From Trematomus loennbergii (lineage: Eukaryota > Chordata > Actinopteri > Perciformes > Nototheniidae), in contig JAAOOA010000086.1 in the NCBI GenBank assembly GCA_012861695.1, positions 7,283,885-7,347,884 on the forward strand: a DNA stretch of 64,000 bases, read 5' to 3'. How positions within the stretch are numbered: position 1 is the first letter of the stretch; each line of letters starts with the position of its first letter. A program made the translations under genes and the position numbers. The notes below the pieces were generated by a model. It was not told the origin of the DNA and did no database searches. It saw nothing but the letters and a program-made list of their open reading frames with translations. Shown one piece after another: positions 24,140 to 36,680 of the stretch.

Positions 24140-25680
24140 CAGTGTTAATTTTGGCAGCTGTTTTTGATTTAGTCTTAGTCTTAGTTTTTTAGACGAAAAT
24201 GGTTATTAGTTTTAGTCACATTTTAGTCATTTCTATCCTTCATAGTTTTAGTCTAGTTTTAGTCGACGAAAACTCAAAACGTTTTAGTCTACTTTTAGTC
24301 GATGAAAAATTACATTTTAGTCAACTTTTAGTCAAAAGGTTTTCTCTCTTTAAACCAATTCAGTTAGGCAAATACAGGTATCTGACATTGTAATCAAGGT
24401 GACAGCATCAAGTGTTGAAATTCGTAAAGCAACATTTCACTCTCTTAACACTTTACTTGTGTAATATCTAGGTATGGGTATCGTTAAGGTTTTCTCGATC
24501 CGGTACTTTAACGGTATTCTTGTATTTACTTTTTGTTATTTTTTAAAGTTAAATAACTAACAAATTGTTAACCGAATTAATTGCTTTATTTAAATGTGAA
24601 ATAAATTAAATATATATAATTATGTTAAAATATTGTACTGTACTTGAGTAAAATGTTGAGGTACTTGTACTTTACTGGAGTATTTAAATGTTTTGCTACT
24701 GTGTACTTCTACTCCACTACAGTTCATAGTTAAATGGTGTACTTCTACTCCACTACATGTATTTAATACCTTTAGTCACTTTACAGATGTGGATGAATGA
24801 TGTGAAATATAATCAAGTGTTAACTCAGACTTTAGTAAATTCACAAGCTACCCTGCAGTATACAAAGTCCTTCAAACTAGCTGCACCTTTACTAGCTTTG
24901 AGAACACTTTAATGATCAATCATTATAAAACATATCATATTATTCTGAAATGGACCAATCTGCACAATGACTACTTTTACTGTCGCTATTTTAAATATAT
25001 TTTGATGATCATACTTTGACTTGAGGAACTCTTCCTACACTATGGTATTTTTTACTTAGCTACAAGATCTGAGTACTTCTCCCACCTCTGCACACCTGAT
25101 GTGATAACGTTACTCGTAATTGGGGCAACAGAGCTACGAGTTAAGGAAGTCGAAAATTGTGCATTTCTCCGACTGAATATGACACCTTTTGGCCGGCTGT
25201 TTGGACAGACTACTCTACTCGTGTCAACGCGCTAACGCGAAAACATGGCAAACGAGCTTTGTCCACATCGAGTCTTGTAGAGTGTCTCTATACTCTCTGA
25301 ACGCTCCGTCCCCGGCAGATCTCTGTGTGCCGCTGCAGCGTGTCTGTTAGGCCCCGCCCCCGCACACAGAGAGACACAGGGAGATCGCTCTTCTGGAGTG
25401 AAGAGAGCGGAAATAATGATATTGCAAGTTAGAAATGTAAGATGCATTTTGACAGACAAGACGGACTTGGGGGGAAATACCCTGCATTTTGAATGTCCGA
25501 TAGTCCACCATTAACACCTTAGTCCCGTCTCGTCTCGTCAACGAAAACTAAATATACATTTCGTCAAATTTTCGTTATCAAGAATCTATTTTTAGCTCGT
25601 CATCGTCTCGTCTTAGTCATGTAAAAAAGGTTGTTGACGAACATTTTTCGTCATAGTTTTTGTTGACGAAATTAACACTG
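24140..25680. mobile_element. hAT element with perfect 8-bp target duplication
   Basis: The left end is cagtgttaattttggcagc. The inverse of the right end is cagtgttaatttcgtca. Both flanks are gcgtggtt (24132-24139 and 25681-25688), an exact octamer. The ends carry the ttagtc/gacgaaa repeats typical of this fish family. A second element of the gtacttgtactttac type is nested at about 24635-25090. No transposase frame is seen. The insertion lies in the family B element. Confidence 0.9.
24635..25090. repeat. gtacttgtactttac-type element nested in the hAT
   Basis: Contains gaggtacttgtactttact, acttctactccactaca (twice) and ends gatctgagtacttctcccac ctctg, the typical right end of a common teleost non-autonomous element. 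The left limit is not exact. Confidence 0.65.
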
Positions 25681-27441
25681 GCGTGGTTAGCTGCAGCTCA
25701 CAGAATCAGCCCCTGCAAAAACAGGGCTGGAGAACAGCAAATAGAGCGAAATGAGGCATGGCTAAAATGCATGATCTATTTGGTATTTTGAAAACAGAAA
25801 CGTATAAATATACCTTATACAGGTATGGCCCTACAATATATCATTTAAATATAGCATGATAGGTCCACTTTAAGTTAAATGAATCTGAGCACTTCTTCCT
25901 TCACTGACTGTATATTATAGTCAATGTACAGAACTTTACTCGAGCTGAATATAAAAGCACCTGTAAACAGCAGCACATACAGAGTCATCTGTTTTCGTTT
26001 TCACTGCAGTGTCTCCTAAACAATTTAGACTGGACAGGGCAGAAGAGAAGTAACATGAGTGGAGATGCTAAATTCCCCCCTTAGCGAAAGCGTTGCTGTT
26101 TTAAAAGCGCTCGTGGATTTAGTCGTTTCTCATGTGGATTCTTCCTTTGTTTGTTTCTCCTATGACTGTAATTGGCCTTTTATTGTGCGAGCCGAGCTGA
26201 AATAATGACTACTTTTACTGTCGCTACTTTAAAATATTTTGATGATCATACTTTGACTTGAGGAACTCTTCCTACACTATGGTATTTTTTTACTTAGCTA
26301 CAAGATCTGAGTACTTCTCCCACCTCTGCACACCTGATGTGATAACGTTACTCGTAATTGGGGCAACAGAGCTACGAGTTAAGGAAGTCGAAAATTGTGC
26401 ATTTCTCCGACTGAATATGACACCTTTTGGCCGGCTGTTTGGACAGACTACTCTACTCGTGTCAACGCGCTAACGCGAAAACATGGCAAACGAGCTTTGT
26501 CCACATCGAGTCTTGTAGAGTGTCTCTATACTCTCTGAACGCTCCGTCCCCGGCAGATCTCTGTGTGCCGCTGCAGCGTGTCTGTTAGGCCCCGCCCCCG
26601 CACACAGAGAGACACAGGGAGATCGCTCTTCTGGAGTGAAGAGAGCGGAAATAATGATATTGCAAGTTAGAAATGTAAGATGCATTTTGACAGACAAGAC
26701 GGACTTGGGGGAAATACCCTGCATTTTGAATGTCCGATAGTCCACCATTAACACCTTAGTCCCGTCTCGTCTCGTCAACGAAAACTAAATATACATTTCG
26801 TCAAATTTTCGTTATCAAGAATCTATTTTTAGCTCGTCATCGTCTCGTCTTAGTCATGTAAAAAAGGTTGTTGACGAACATTTTTCGTCATAGTTTTTGT
26901 TGACGAAATTAACACTGGCGTGGTTAGCTGCAGCTCACAGAATCAGCCCCCTGCAAAAACAGGGCTGGAGAACAGCAAATAGAGCGAAATGAGGCATGGC
27001 TAAAATGCATGATCTATTTGGTATTTTGAAAACAGAAACGTATAAATATACCTTATACAGGTATGGCCCTACAATATATCATTTAAATATAGCATGATAG
27101 GTCCACTTTAAGTTAAATGAATCTGAGCACTTCTTCCTTCACTGACTGTATATTATAGTCAATGTACAGAACTTTACTCGAGCTGAATATAAAAGCACCT
27201 GTAAACAGCAGCACATACAGAGTCATCTGTTTTCGTTTTCACTGCAGTGTCTCCTAAACAATTTAGACTGGACAGGGCAGAAGAGAAGTAACATGAGTGG
27301 AGATGCTAAATTCCCCCTTAGCGAAAGCGTTGCTGTTTTAAAAAGCGCTCGTGGATTTAGTCGTTTCTCATGTGGATTCTTCCTTTGTTTGTTTCTCCTA
27401 TGACTGTAATTGGCCTTTTATTGTGCGAGCCGAGCTGAAAT
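24967..27441. repeat. Recent 1.24-kb tandem duplication (24967-26203 and 26204-27441)
   Basis: The second unit repeats the first almost base for base. I see mainly homopolymer-length differences (for example cttggggggaaa versus cttgggggaaa) and one or two substitutions near the start. The unit spans the 3' part of the hAT, the right end of the family B element and about 330 bp of flank. The junction near 26203-26206 shows a 2-bp AA microhomology between the parental ends. Confidence 0.93.
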
Positions 27442-27443
27442 AA

Positions 27444-28072
27444 AAGTGACAACGTCGCCGTTTAGCAAAGAGATTGGACCTGTGACTGTTAGGAGCCACA
27501 GACCTCCAGTAACCCTCTTCTTCAATTTATGCCTCGTCTGTCGGGTAAAAGCCGTACAATTTATATTTTTCAGCCGGGAAGAACAGATTGTTCATATTGC
27601 GTTTATTTGTGTTGCCTTGTTATTAAGTGCATCACAACCGTGGGTTTTTAACAAGGTCATGGAACTCTGCTGAACACATAACAGCAATGTAAACGTTTAG
27701 TGCTGATAATACAATCATCAAAACTGCAGCTAAATCATAAATTATTCTATATGTTCCATTAAGTGAGAGAAACAACGAGGGACACCTACGCTGTTTGTCA
27801 CTGAAAGCAATAAATATAACAAATATTGCTCTGTAGCGCTTGCAAAATATTGTCTGACGTTGCTATGCAACAATAACCAGCTAACCATATCATCTGATCT
27901 TCTTCTTAGTGTGTATTTAAATATTGTCCATGTCCACAGGCCCATAATTATCATGTGGCATTTTAGTAGAGGCCCACATATAATTAATATTCAGGAATCA
28001 CTAGACAGAGGTTACAGCTCTGGATAGCCTACACTATAATAATCAACTTCTCCTCCATATTACCTTAGATAT
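27444..28072. other. Unassigned DNA
   Basis: No recognisable gene. The 87-residue frame starting in the duplicated unit (27410-27673) has no family pattern. Confidence 0.45.
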
Positions 28073-28076
28073 TTAA

Positions 28077-29367
28077 AGGGGCCCTTTTATGCTCATTTTC
28101 AGGTTCATATTTGTATTTAGTCTCTACTGTGACATGTCTCCATGCTTTAATGTTCAAAAAGCTCTTTATTTTTCTCATACTGCCTGTGCTGCAGCACCTC
28201 TTTTCACCCTCTGTCTGAAACCAGAGCCCAGTCTGCTCTGATTGGTTAGCTGGCCGGCTCTGTTGTGATTGGTCAACTGCTTAGAGATGTCCCTGACCTT
28301 ATGCTGCGTTCACACCGGACACAATGCGATGTTTGGGGGCGACGCGATTACATGTAAAGTCAATGCAGAGACACGGACAGACACGAATTCGCTCCGACGG
28401 CGTGCATGAACCGGTGGACGCGGCGCGAATCACGCGATTGAGGCGATTGAACGGTGCCGCGTTAAACGCGAGAGTTCAATTTTTTCAACTCGAGCGTCAA
28501 ATTCACGTGACGCGTTCTCGCGGAAGCCAATCAGCGGTGAGGATCTCAGCCTGCCGTCACTGACGTTCAACCACACAACATCAGCCGTTAGCTGTTAGCA
28601 GTTAGCACACAGAGCTCACAGCTCCTCATATCTGTTCAGAAACTGGACAAAAGTTAAACAAGTACAAACCACAGACTGTCTGTGTCATGGTGAATACAGT
28701 CGCTGCTTTATTCATGTCTGTAGGCCGTTGTTATGAGTGTGGACGGTCGGAGCATATACAACGTTAGCTTAGCCTGGTCGACCCGATCTTCATTCAGAAA
28801 ACAAGCATTTTAAAAGGTGTTTTGCCTCCCGTCTTGTCTGCAGACTTGTCAAAGCATTAATTCATGGTTGTTACTAACAGGTATCAGTATGTTGTTACTT
28901 CGGCATCATTTAGAAACGTGTATTACAATTTAATCACGGTAAAATATGTTCATTTGTTGTAGTTGTAGCTCCCAAACCAGCGCGTCTTGTTTGAATGATG
29001 CGAGTAAACACAGCTGGCAGCCGCGGTGAAACTCCAGCGTTTAGAGCGATGCGATAGGAGCGATTAGAGCGAAGCGAATAGTCGCATCGCGTCCGGTGTG
29101 AACGCAGCATTAGCTTATCATGCACAATCTGCTGGAGGCTGGAGCGCTAGCCAATAGAAGTGCGAGTGTTACGAGTGATGTCACTATGTTAAGGAATTAA
29201 ACAAAGGAGTCCAAAGGAAGCGTTTCAGGCAGAGGGGGGAGTGTGTGGGAGAGAAACTCCCTCTGGAGGGAACTCAGGGATTTTAGCCTTTGCAGACCAT
29301 TTACATGCACAAAGATCTATAACACACTACAGGAAAGGGAAAACCCCAAAAGCATAATAGGGCCTCT
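28077..29367. mobile_element. TTAA element, family A, with a nested Harbinger-like MITE
   Basis: The left end aggggcccttttatgctca and right end gcataatagggcctct are imperfect inverses. TTAA flanks both sides (28073-28076 and 29368-29371). The inner order includes ccctctgtctgaaacc and ctgctctgattggttagctg, then the insertion, then caatagaagtgcgagtgtta, gatgtcactatgtta and gcgtttcaggcagag. The piggyBac-like origin is inferred from TTAA only. Confidence 0.85.
28302..29109. mobile_element. PIF/Harbinger-like MITE with TTA duplication
   Basis: The left end is tgctgcgttcacaccggac and the right end is its exact inverse, gtccggtgtgaacgcagca. The flanks are TTA at 28299-28301 and 29110-29112. The 3-bp TTA target is typical of PIF/Harbinger. 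The 808-bp interior is GC-rich with many cgatgcga-like motifs next to the ends and has no transposase frame. Confidence 0.88.
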
Positions 29368-29371
29368 TTAA

Positions 29372-29852
29372 GGATGAATGGGAAGCTACATACTGGCTGT
29401 GATTGGTTGTTTCTTCTCACATGACATGCAACTGAAGAGAACGTTTAAATGGAAGGAACATTTCCACAAAGATATTCTACAATCCAATCATAATCTACTT
29501 TATGATGTCCATCGATGCAACTGCAACTACACTAGCAAACTTACAGGGGGCGTTCAGTTAGCATTATGTCAATTCCTGAGGTCATAATCATGTAAAGGTG
29601 AACACATGTAGATGCTGCCATAGGAATAAAGTCTTACCAAGACCCTAATGAACAACTTGAGCAGAATACAATGTGTGTCAATCATGTAACGCTAACTGTG
29701 ATTACGGTTTATAAAATAATATCATACAATTATCATCTTATGATTATATTGCTCTAATTAGGATAAGAATTTCAAAAGTGTTTACTTGATTAGGATCTCA
29801 CTGTAAAAAGATTATTAGTGTGAATGTGCCAATTAATGTAAAAGGGAGTATT

Positions 29853-29940
<88 letters not shown>

Positions 29941-30570
29941 TTGTGTGTATGTGTTTCACGTGTCACAGGTTTTAATCAGCTGTTTTTATGTGAAGTCTTA
30001 TATTTGTAATTGTGAGCAGCAGTTTAAACAGTATGAGACATGACAGTTGTAGCAGGTTATTAGCAGATTTTCCACCACTGCGTTTTAATGAATCTTCAAG
30101 ATAACATACCTCCTCTGAGGATTGTTTGCGAAGGTGAATCAGACATCATTCTTGAAGAAAATTAAAAAAACATGACAAGAATAAGGACACATTCCTGCCT
30201 TGACCCCAATGAAAACTGCTCAAGGTAACTTTTTAATTAACTCATTAAGTTGAGAGCACGTAAGCATCAAGCTGGTTTGGAGCCGTTCATTTGAACTTTG
30301 GAGTGTTGTCTGTTTTAATTCAGTTAATTTGATTATGTGAGGACAACGGAGTCTCGTGTGAAGTGGCAAAGCAGGCAGGGGATTATCTGAGTGCCTCAAG
30401 AATGTGACTTTGACATGTGGAGAAATGCAAAGCTTCATTCTTCTTCCTTTTATTTAATGTATACATTGTTCCTAGAGCAGTGGAACTCTACCTTTGGACA
30501 GGGACTCAATAGGCCAAAACTTTACAATACGATACAATATTTTAAAAGTTTGGATTATTTTTAAAGATAT
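29372..30570. other. Unassigned DNA with (GT)n at 29859-29937
   Basis: The only clear feature is a (GT)n microsatellite of about 80 bp. No gene recognised. Confidence 0.6.
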
Positions 30571-30582
30571 AAAAATGGGGAG

Positions 30583-30775
30583 GTGTGTGGCGCAGTGGGT
30601 TAGTGCATTGGTGTTCAGGGGAGCAGGTTCAAACCCCAGTGCAGTCAGCATGTCGTTGTGTCCCTGGGCAAGACTCTTCACCCCAAATTGCTCCTGTGGG
30701 GATTGTCCACAGTATTGAGTATGTAAGTCGCTTTGGATAAAAGCGTCTAACAAGTGACATGTAATGTAATAATAT
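30583..30775 (+). mobile_element. tRNA-derived SINE
   Basis: A box tgtggcgcagtgg (30586-30598) and B box ggttcaaacccc (30626-30637) are followed by a body with ccctgggcaagactcttcac. The 3' tail is gtcgctttggataaaagcgt, then tgacatgtaatgtaat. A possible short duplication, atataaa, flanks it (about 30567 and 30771). A second copy in reverse orientation is at 47337-47535. It is transcribed by Pol III in intact copies. This is not a functional tRNA. Confidence 0.88.
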
Positions 30776-31918
30776 AAACCTATTTCTAAATCTCACAGGA
30801 TAAGGGGATGGTGAAGGCTTCAAGTACTCAGTTACAATAACATAAGCTAAGAGAAAAATGACCAAACACAATTGAGAAGAAAATACCACATTTGTCAAAG
30901 GATAGTATCCAAAATAAAAACATAGTATACACATATATGTATATTGAATATGTATTGAAATAGTCTAAAACAGGAAAACTAATCACTATATCCAGACAAT
31001 AATCTGCTCATTATTTGTCCACATTTTAGACAAAAATCCTGAAGTATGGTGTTATTATTTGGGTTAATTGTAAAGTTTATCAGTCTTTCTGTACTATTTA
31101 CTAGGTTATGAATTGAATATAGAATAATGCATAAATGATGTCATGTAGTCAGGGGTTTTCAGTTTATGTAAAGAAATATGTCTCGCTAAATACGTGTTGT
31201 GCTGCGAGTTGTGGACTGCTTTTTTGAGTAATGTTGGATATTTAAAATGGTTTAACACATAACTGTAGAGCAAAACCCAAAATTGCAAACATCCATTTTC
31301 TTCCAAGACACCAAAACTCAAGGGTATGTAATGATGCTAATATGTTACTATATTCTCCAGTGTAGCTCCCTCACTGGCAAGCAGAGAGAAGAAATGTGCA
31401 AACAAGTTTGTGATGTTTACCTCCATCAAAACTCGGAGGGATGACAGTTTAAATATCCAATAAACATGCAGCTTGTTACTCCATGTGTCTTGTAAACGAC
31501 TCCATCAGTATAAAACTAAATATACAATGTTGTTTCACAGTGGTCTACTGAACTTTCTCAAAACTTCTGCAGTGACAGCATAGCATTAAACACTGAGCTG
31601 AGTTAAATGACCTTTAATGATAACCAGAACTCTCTCTTGACGTGTGTGTAACTCCTCCACTTGATATATTATGTTCTCATGCAGATAATGTCTCTGTATG
31701 TCGGTCTTCCCTGGCTTTTAAGTAATTAGGTGTCTCTTTGCACTCATATTTTCCTACAGTGGTACAATTGTCATTTATATTTAACACAGAGTGAAAATGT
31801 ATGTACAGAAGAAGGAATGCAAAAACAGAATTTAAAAAAGTGCCTACATATCCGTAAGAAAGAATCTGAAATGCATTTATCTGAGAAGTGTTCCAACACA
31901 ATGGCTTGTTTTAGAACA
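30776..31918. other. Unassigned DNA
   Basis: AT-rich. No gene or repeat terminus recognised. Confidence 0.45.
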
Positions 31919-32365
31919 GCTTTTAACTGCGTGAGTGGCAGACACTTTTGCTTTTGGGGTTTTCCCTTTCCTGTGTTGTATAGGTTTTGTATGCATGTAA
32001 ATGGTCTGCTAAGCCTAAAATCTCTCCCACACTAACCCTCCCTGCCTGAAACGCCTTGCTTGGATTCCTTTGTTTACTTCCGTAACATAGTGACATCACT
32101 ATGTTACACTCACGCTTCTGTTGGCTCGCGCTCTAACCCATTGTAGATGATAGGCTAAGGTGCAGGACATCTTTAAGTGGTTGAACAATAATGAATGAGC
32201 CGGCCTGCTAACTAAGCAGAGCAGACGAAGCTCTGGCTTCAGACAGAGGGTGAAAAGAAGAGCTGCAGCTCAGGCAGTATGAGAAAAATGAATACTTTCT
32301 GAACAATAAAGCATGGAAGCACTAAATACAAATATGAACCCGAATACTAGCAAAATAGGGCCCCT
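31919..32365. mobile_element. TTAA element, family A
   Basis: The right end reads caaaatagggcccct followed by TTAA (32366-32369). The inner order matches the copy at 28077-29367 in reverse (gcttttggggttttcccttt, gcctgaaacgccttgc, gtgacatcactatgtta, cagacagagggtgaaaag, aaagcatggaag). The left terminus is eroded. Confidence 0.75.
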
Positions 32366-32999
32366 TTAAAGATAACGGCCCATAGTTTTCGCAGAGCACC
32401 AGAAATCATACAAAAAGCGTCATGATAACAATTGTGGGATTAAAACTGAAGTGGAAGCCGCATTGAGATGATTTTTTCTAAACAGCAAATGGCGTTGAAG
32501 ATTTCAGCTTACCCTCTGGTGTTTGTGGAGTTTGTATACATCTGGGAAAAGACCAAACAGCTTCACATGTCAAAACCACAGATGCATCAGATTCACAGCG
32601 GAAACAACATGAACTAAATCGTTTAACCGCTGAGGGAAAATATCCCACAGCACTGAAATACACTGAGTAAGAAGGAAAGATCATAGCGAACATTTGGCTG
32701 TGGCAGCGAGGAACGGGAGAGATTAGAGGATTATACCTTCCTGGATGTTACTGATCAAAGATGTGTATACAAAAAGGTAAGCCTTTTAGAAATGAAGAAT
32801 GCTTATTATTTCTCATTGATGCAAATGTATCCATTTTGATGGGATTTGAGAGAGTTTCTGCAGCCAAAGGGTCATGGAACAGACTCAGTATGCCGTACAG
32901 AGGACAACTGCAATTTACATTCTGTGCAAAATGTCATCACTTGGACATTTGTGCAAAATGTTCATGATTAACATATTAATTATTGAATTGAATTGTGTT

Positions 33000-33185
33000 T
33001 TGTGAGTTCAAAGGGACCTTGACCACCAAAATTAAATCAGTTCGTGCTTGAGTACAAGTGGTTTGAGACAAATTCGAAGACATTCATTTAAGGCGTTGAG
33101 AATCTTGTTTCACAAAAATGGGATGGACGTGAGATCACAGTGACATTTGTACACCAAAATCAAACTTTATTGTTGTGTTCAAAGG
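33000..33185. repeat. Degenerate fish repeat with gaccttgaccaccaaaa motif
   Basis: agggaccttgaccaccaaaa, aaatcagttcgtgcttgagt and caaattcgaagacattc resemble an abundant teleost dispersed repeat. The limits are uncertain. Confidence 0.45.
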
Positions 33186-33284
33186 ACTGTTTCTACCTAA
33201 TTTGAAGAAACTCTCACACTAAATCTGTTTATTGCACACGTTGCTGGCTGAATTCGTTTCAAGCTGTGAACTGATCAGGCCCTT

Positions 33285-33755
33285 CCTACATCCAGGACAT
33301 TGTTAGACCATAATTTCCAGCATTCTGCATCCGCCAATCGTCTTGCTACCCCCTCACTGCGAGTTGGACCCAACTAACCCTCAACTAAAACACGCCTGTT
33401 TGATATCCTGGCTCCAGAATGGTGCAACAAGCTCCCTACTGATGGCATGACGGCCGAAAGTCTACACATCTTTCAACGCAGACTGAAACCAACCTGTTTA
33501 GCCTGGACCTAGGGTAAGAAAATAAATAGATTCCCTGTATGTATGCAGAAAGGTTTGTCTTATTTGAAGCCAATGCAGTAGCACTTGGGGAATGGTCTGC
33601 TTATTGATACTGTAGCTAATGTACTCGCAGGATTATTCCTTTCTGAGTTTGTTTCCTCATAGAAGAACACACTTATTGCAGTATTGCATTATTGTAAGCT
33701 TTAGATACAAGCGTCAGCTGCATGAAATGTAATGCAATGTAAAGTAAGCTTCTTC
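33285..33755 (+). pseudogene. LINE 3' end: C-terminal ORF2 remnant plus 3' tail
   Basis: The plus strand at about 33408-33512 translates to ILAPEWCNKLPTDG and then MTAESLHIFQRRLKP, ending in a stop. This matches the conserved W-N-x-LP-x-x-R-x-A-x-S-L-xx-F-xx-x-LK C-terminus of fish LINE ORF2 proteins. Upstream sequence (33290-33400) is decayed. The 3' tail at 33695-33750, gatacaagcgtcagctgcat and then gaaatgtaatgcaatgtaaa, resembles the tail of the SINE at 30583, a usual relation of SINE and partner LINE. The copy is strongly 5' truncated, as most LINE insertions are. Confidence 0.65.
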
Positions 33756-34924
33756 ATTGCGGGTCTAAGATATCATGTTCAAGAGAATGTTGCATTTGGA
33801 CAGACAGACGGAAAGACGAGTGGACGAACAAACTGACAAACTGACAGACAACTGGCCTCCGACCAAGGCTCTAAACTATGTGAAGTCAAAAGCATGCAAA
33901 ACTTCAGAGTATGCGTATGAAGTGATAAGAAAGACATCTAGCTCATTTTTTGGAATGTCTTTGGTCTGAGTATTGGCCCAAATGTGAAGATCAAACAACT
34001 TGAAAAGCTGGAACAAGATAATAAAGACTAAAGACAGAGTGGAATAAAGAGATGTTCAAGCCTCAAAGCTACTTGCAAGTAGAAGTCGACCTTTTAGGTC
34101 ACGAGTACGAGGAGTCCAACAGATACTACAGGAACACTGCAGGACATAAAGTGTGTCTCTGCTGCCTTTAGACAGAAATCGGCGCTACTCTGCTTGCATT
34201 AAATCCCCCGGAGTCTTATTTAAAACTCCATTTCCTGCCACTCACACATTCAAAGTCCATAGTATAAACTCACAACCAATTTTCGTTTAAGTCCTTTCTA
34301 CTTTAATAGCGCTCTAATATAAAAATAATGTGACGGGGGCAATGCGATGGATAAAAACACGTCTGCAGTGAGCGTAATGATTGATGGATATAGAGAGCAT
34401 TCCCTCAGAGTACAGGTGGTGACAGCAGTGTGGAGGCGTCAGGCTGTGGTATGTGTGAACTGTAAACATGTATTTTCATGTTGGACAGGTTGCACTGAAG
34501 CCTGCTGCAGCACACTGAGGTCATTTCACCCCAAAGCTGGGTCAATTACACATCAAACTCTTTTAATTAAAAGTCAACCGTTTCTTTGTTTAATCAAAGT
34601 TAAAACAGTGTTTGCAATCTGACTCATTCTTTGGTGCAGGAGAGGATAAATATAGACACAGTTCAAGTTAAATCACCGGGGATGATAACAAGAACCAGGT
34701 CTCATTATATAGTAAAAGTTGGACCTACAATAATGTAATGCTCAGGCCTCTTATCTCCATTACGTGTTTTTGAAATAATAAATAAGTGTTGTTAGGACTG
34801 TTAATCTCACTGAGAATAAACACCTTAATCTGCAGCTTTCGGCTACTTATGTTTAGGTTAGGTAAAACGTTTTGTTTATACACATAATCTTTTATAACAT
34901 TTGGCCTGTCTATGTAAATGTACA

Positions 34925-35078
34925 ATCTTTTAATCGATCCCTCCTCTGTTGCTCTCCTCAAGGTTTCTTCTATTCTTCATCTAAGGATGAGTGTTGTATT
35001 CTGTACAAACTGTAAAGCCCCCTGAGACAAATGTGTTATTTGTGAAATTGGGCTAAATAAATGCAATTTGATTGTTTG
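34925..35078 (+). repeat. 3' tail of a non-LTR retrotransposon
   Basis: ctcctcaaggtttcttctat, then aaactgtaaagccccctgag and attgggctaaataaatgcaa, form a recognisable LINE 3' terminus that ends in an atttgattg simple tail. No ORF remains. The clade is not assigned. Confidence 0.6.
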
Positions 35079-35642
35079 AGCATAGAGCAACATTTTTTTT
35101 AATACAAAACTGATAACCTAAGACAAATTGGCAACTTCATTTGTGATAGAAGAAAAGGAATTCAAGTAAATATTTGGACCTGCGTTTGATGAGTAATAGT
35201 CTGATGTAATGGCCATGCTTCTTCCAATGGTTGGCTAACATAAAACCTGACTCATTGGACTGGGGAATTTATTTTGCAGTATTATCTTTTGCATTAAAAA
35301 ATGTTCCCTATCATCATCAGCCTATGCATAATGCTGATATTGGTAACAATAAAACACACCAATACCGAGTTAATAACACTAACAACTATGAAACTAAATT
35401 ATATTAAAACTGGATACAGGACTCATTCAGTGACTTGAATAAAAATGATTTTTCATTCAATTGTCTTTCTCGCTTGCTCTGCCAGACAACCCTGGGATGG
35501 CACAAAGACACACATGTATTTGAAAGACTAAGCTATCAGCAGCAGAACAGACACAGAGGATACCCGGAGGTGACAATAGCAACCGGAAGTGACAACACGC
35601 TTACCGCGGTGCGTTCAGGCGTCCTCAGCTCTCTATTCATGG

Positions 35643-35643
<1 letters not shown>

Positions 35644-35677
<34 letters not shown>
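35644..35677. repeat. (TA)n microsatellite
   Basis: About 33 bp of alternating TA. Confidence 0.95.
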
Positions 35678-35679
<2 letters not shown>

Positions 35680-36082
35680 GCTGATAACCTCTGATCTTAA
35701 ATAATTCAAGCATATTTTTGTATTCATTATCACAAATCATAGGAATATTTTATACATCTATTTTTAAAGACAGGTGCTAAGGAGAGCGATCACAATTTGC
35801 AAATTAACTCCCACACATTGTCTTACTTGCAGAATTACATTAGCAAATCATTGCACATTAACATTTTTGCAAGATAAACAGTGTCCAGGAATTAATTTGA
35901 AAATAACATCACAAGTAAAACGACAAGTTAATTGGCAGCATTCTAAATAGTGATGGTATTTTGCCTCAATTAGCCTCAGCCAATTTCTTTGAGAATCAGA
36001 GCTTTCTTTTGTTTTAATAACCTAATCGACCCAGTTTTAGCAGCATACATGAAACAGAGCAGGTTTTCTACCATCAACTTAA

Positions 36083-36575
36083 AGTGGACCTATCATGCTA
36101 TATTTGAATAATATAGTGTAGGACCATACCCATATATATCAGGCATATTTATACTTTTTTTTTTCAAAATACCAAACAGATCATGCATTTTAGCCATGTC
36201 TCATTTCGCTCAATTTGACATTTTTTAGCTCTGTTTTTGCAAGGGCTGATTCTGTGAGAACAGCACCACCTACAGGCCTGGCATATGTACTACAGCGTCT
36301 CCAGCGCTTTCGAACGGCAATGGCCGTGGCTGTCTCCTCCTGATTGGTGGAGTTGGTCCAATAGCCGTAGCGCCACCGTCCTGACGTCAGGACAGTGTTC
36401 AAATCTGGATCAGTTTTTATCAGATCCGTTGCAGCCCCTTTTTTTAGAGATTTGGGTATGGAGGAAAATAGAGAGGGTTGTGTTTTCTGACACTTGGTGA
36501 GTTCCCTGGAACACCGGGGACACATATTCATGTATAAAAAACGTACAAAAGTGCATTTGGCATGATAGGTCCCCT
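36083..36575. mobile_element. TTAA element, family B, compact copy
   Basis: The ends are agtggacctatcatgc and gcatgataggtcccc, with TTAA on both sides (36079-36082 and 36576-36579). Interior blocks include gtactacagcgtctccagcg, cgccaccgtcctgacgtcag and ttccctggaacaccggggac, all found in reverse in the copy at 22411. No transposase. The 113-residue minus frame is incidental. Confidence 0.88.
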
Positions 36576-36680
36576 TTAAATATAAGTTTTAGGCAAAAAG
36601 TGTAAACAACATCAATAGAAGAAGCAAATGATAACAGGAATTATTTGTTTGAGTAGGAAGCACACATACTGTATCATCAC

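Noticed and set aside
25232..26778. Two near-identical minus-strand frames (75 and 102 residues) as paralogous genes
   Set aside because: They are the same hAT-internal sequence in the two units of the tandem duplication and have no domain.
30586..30660. tRNA gene
   Set aside because: A and B boxes are present, but the body and tail are those of a SINE, and a second copy with the same tail lies at 47337.
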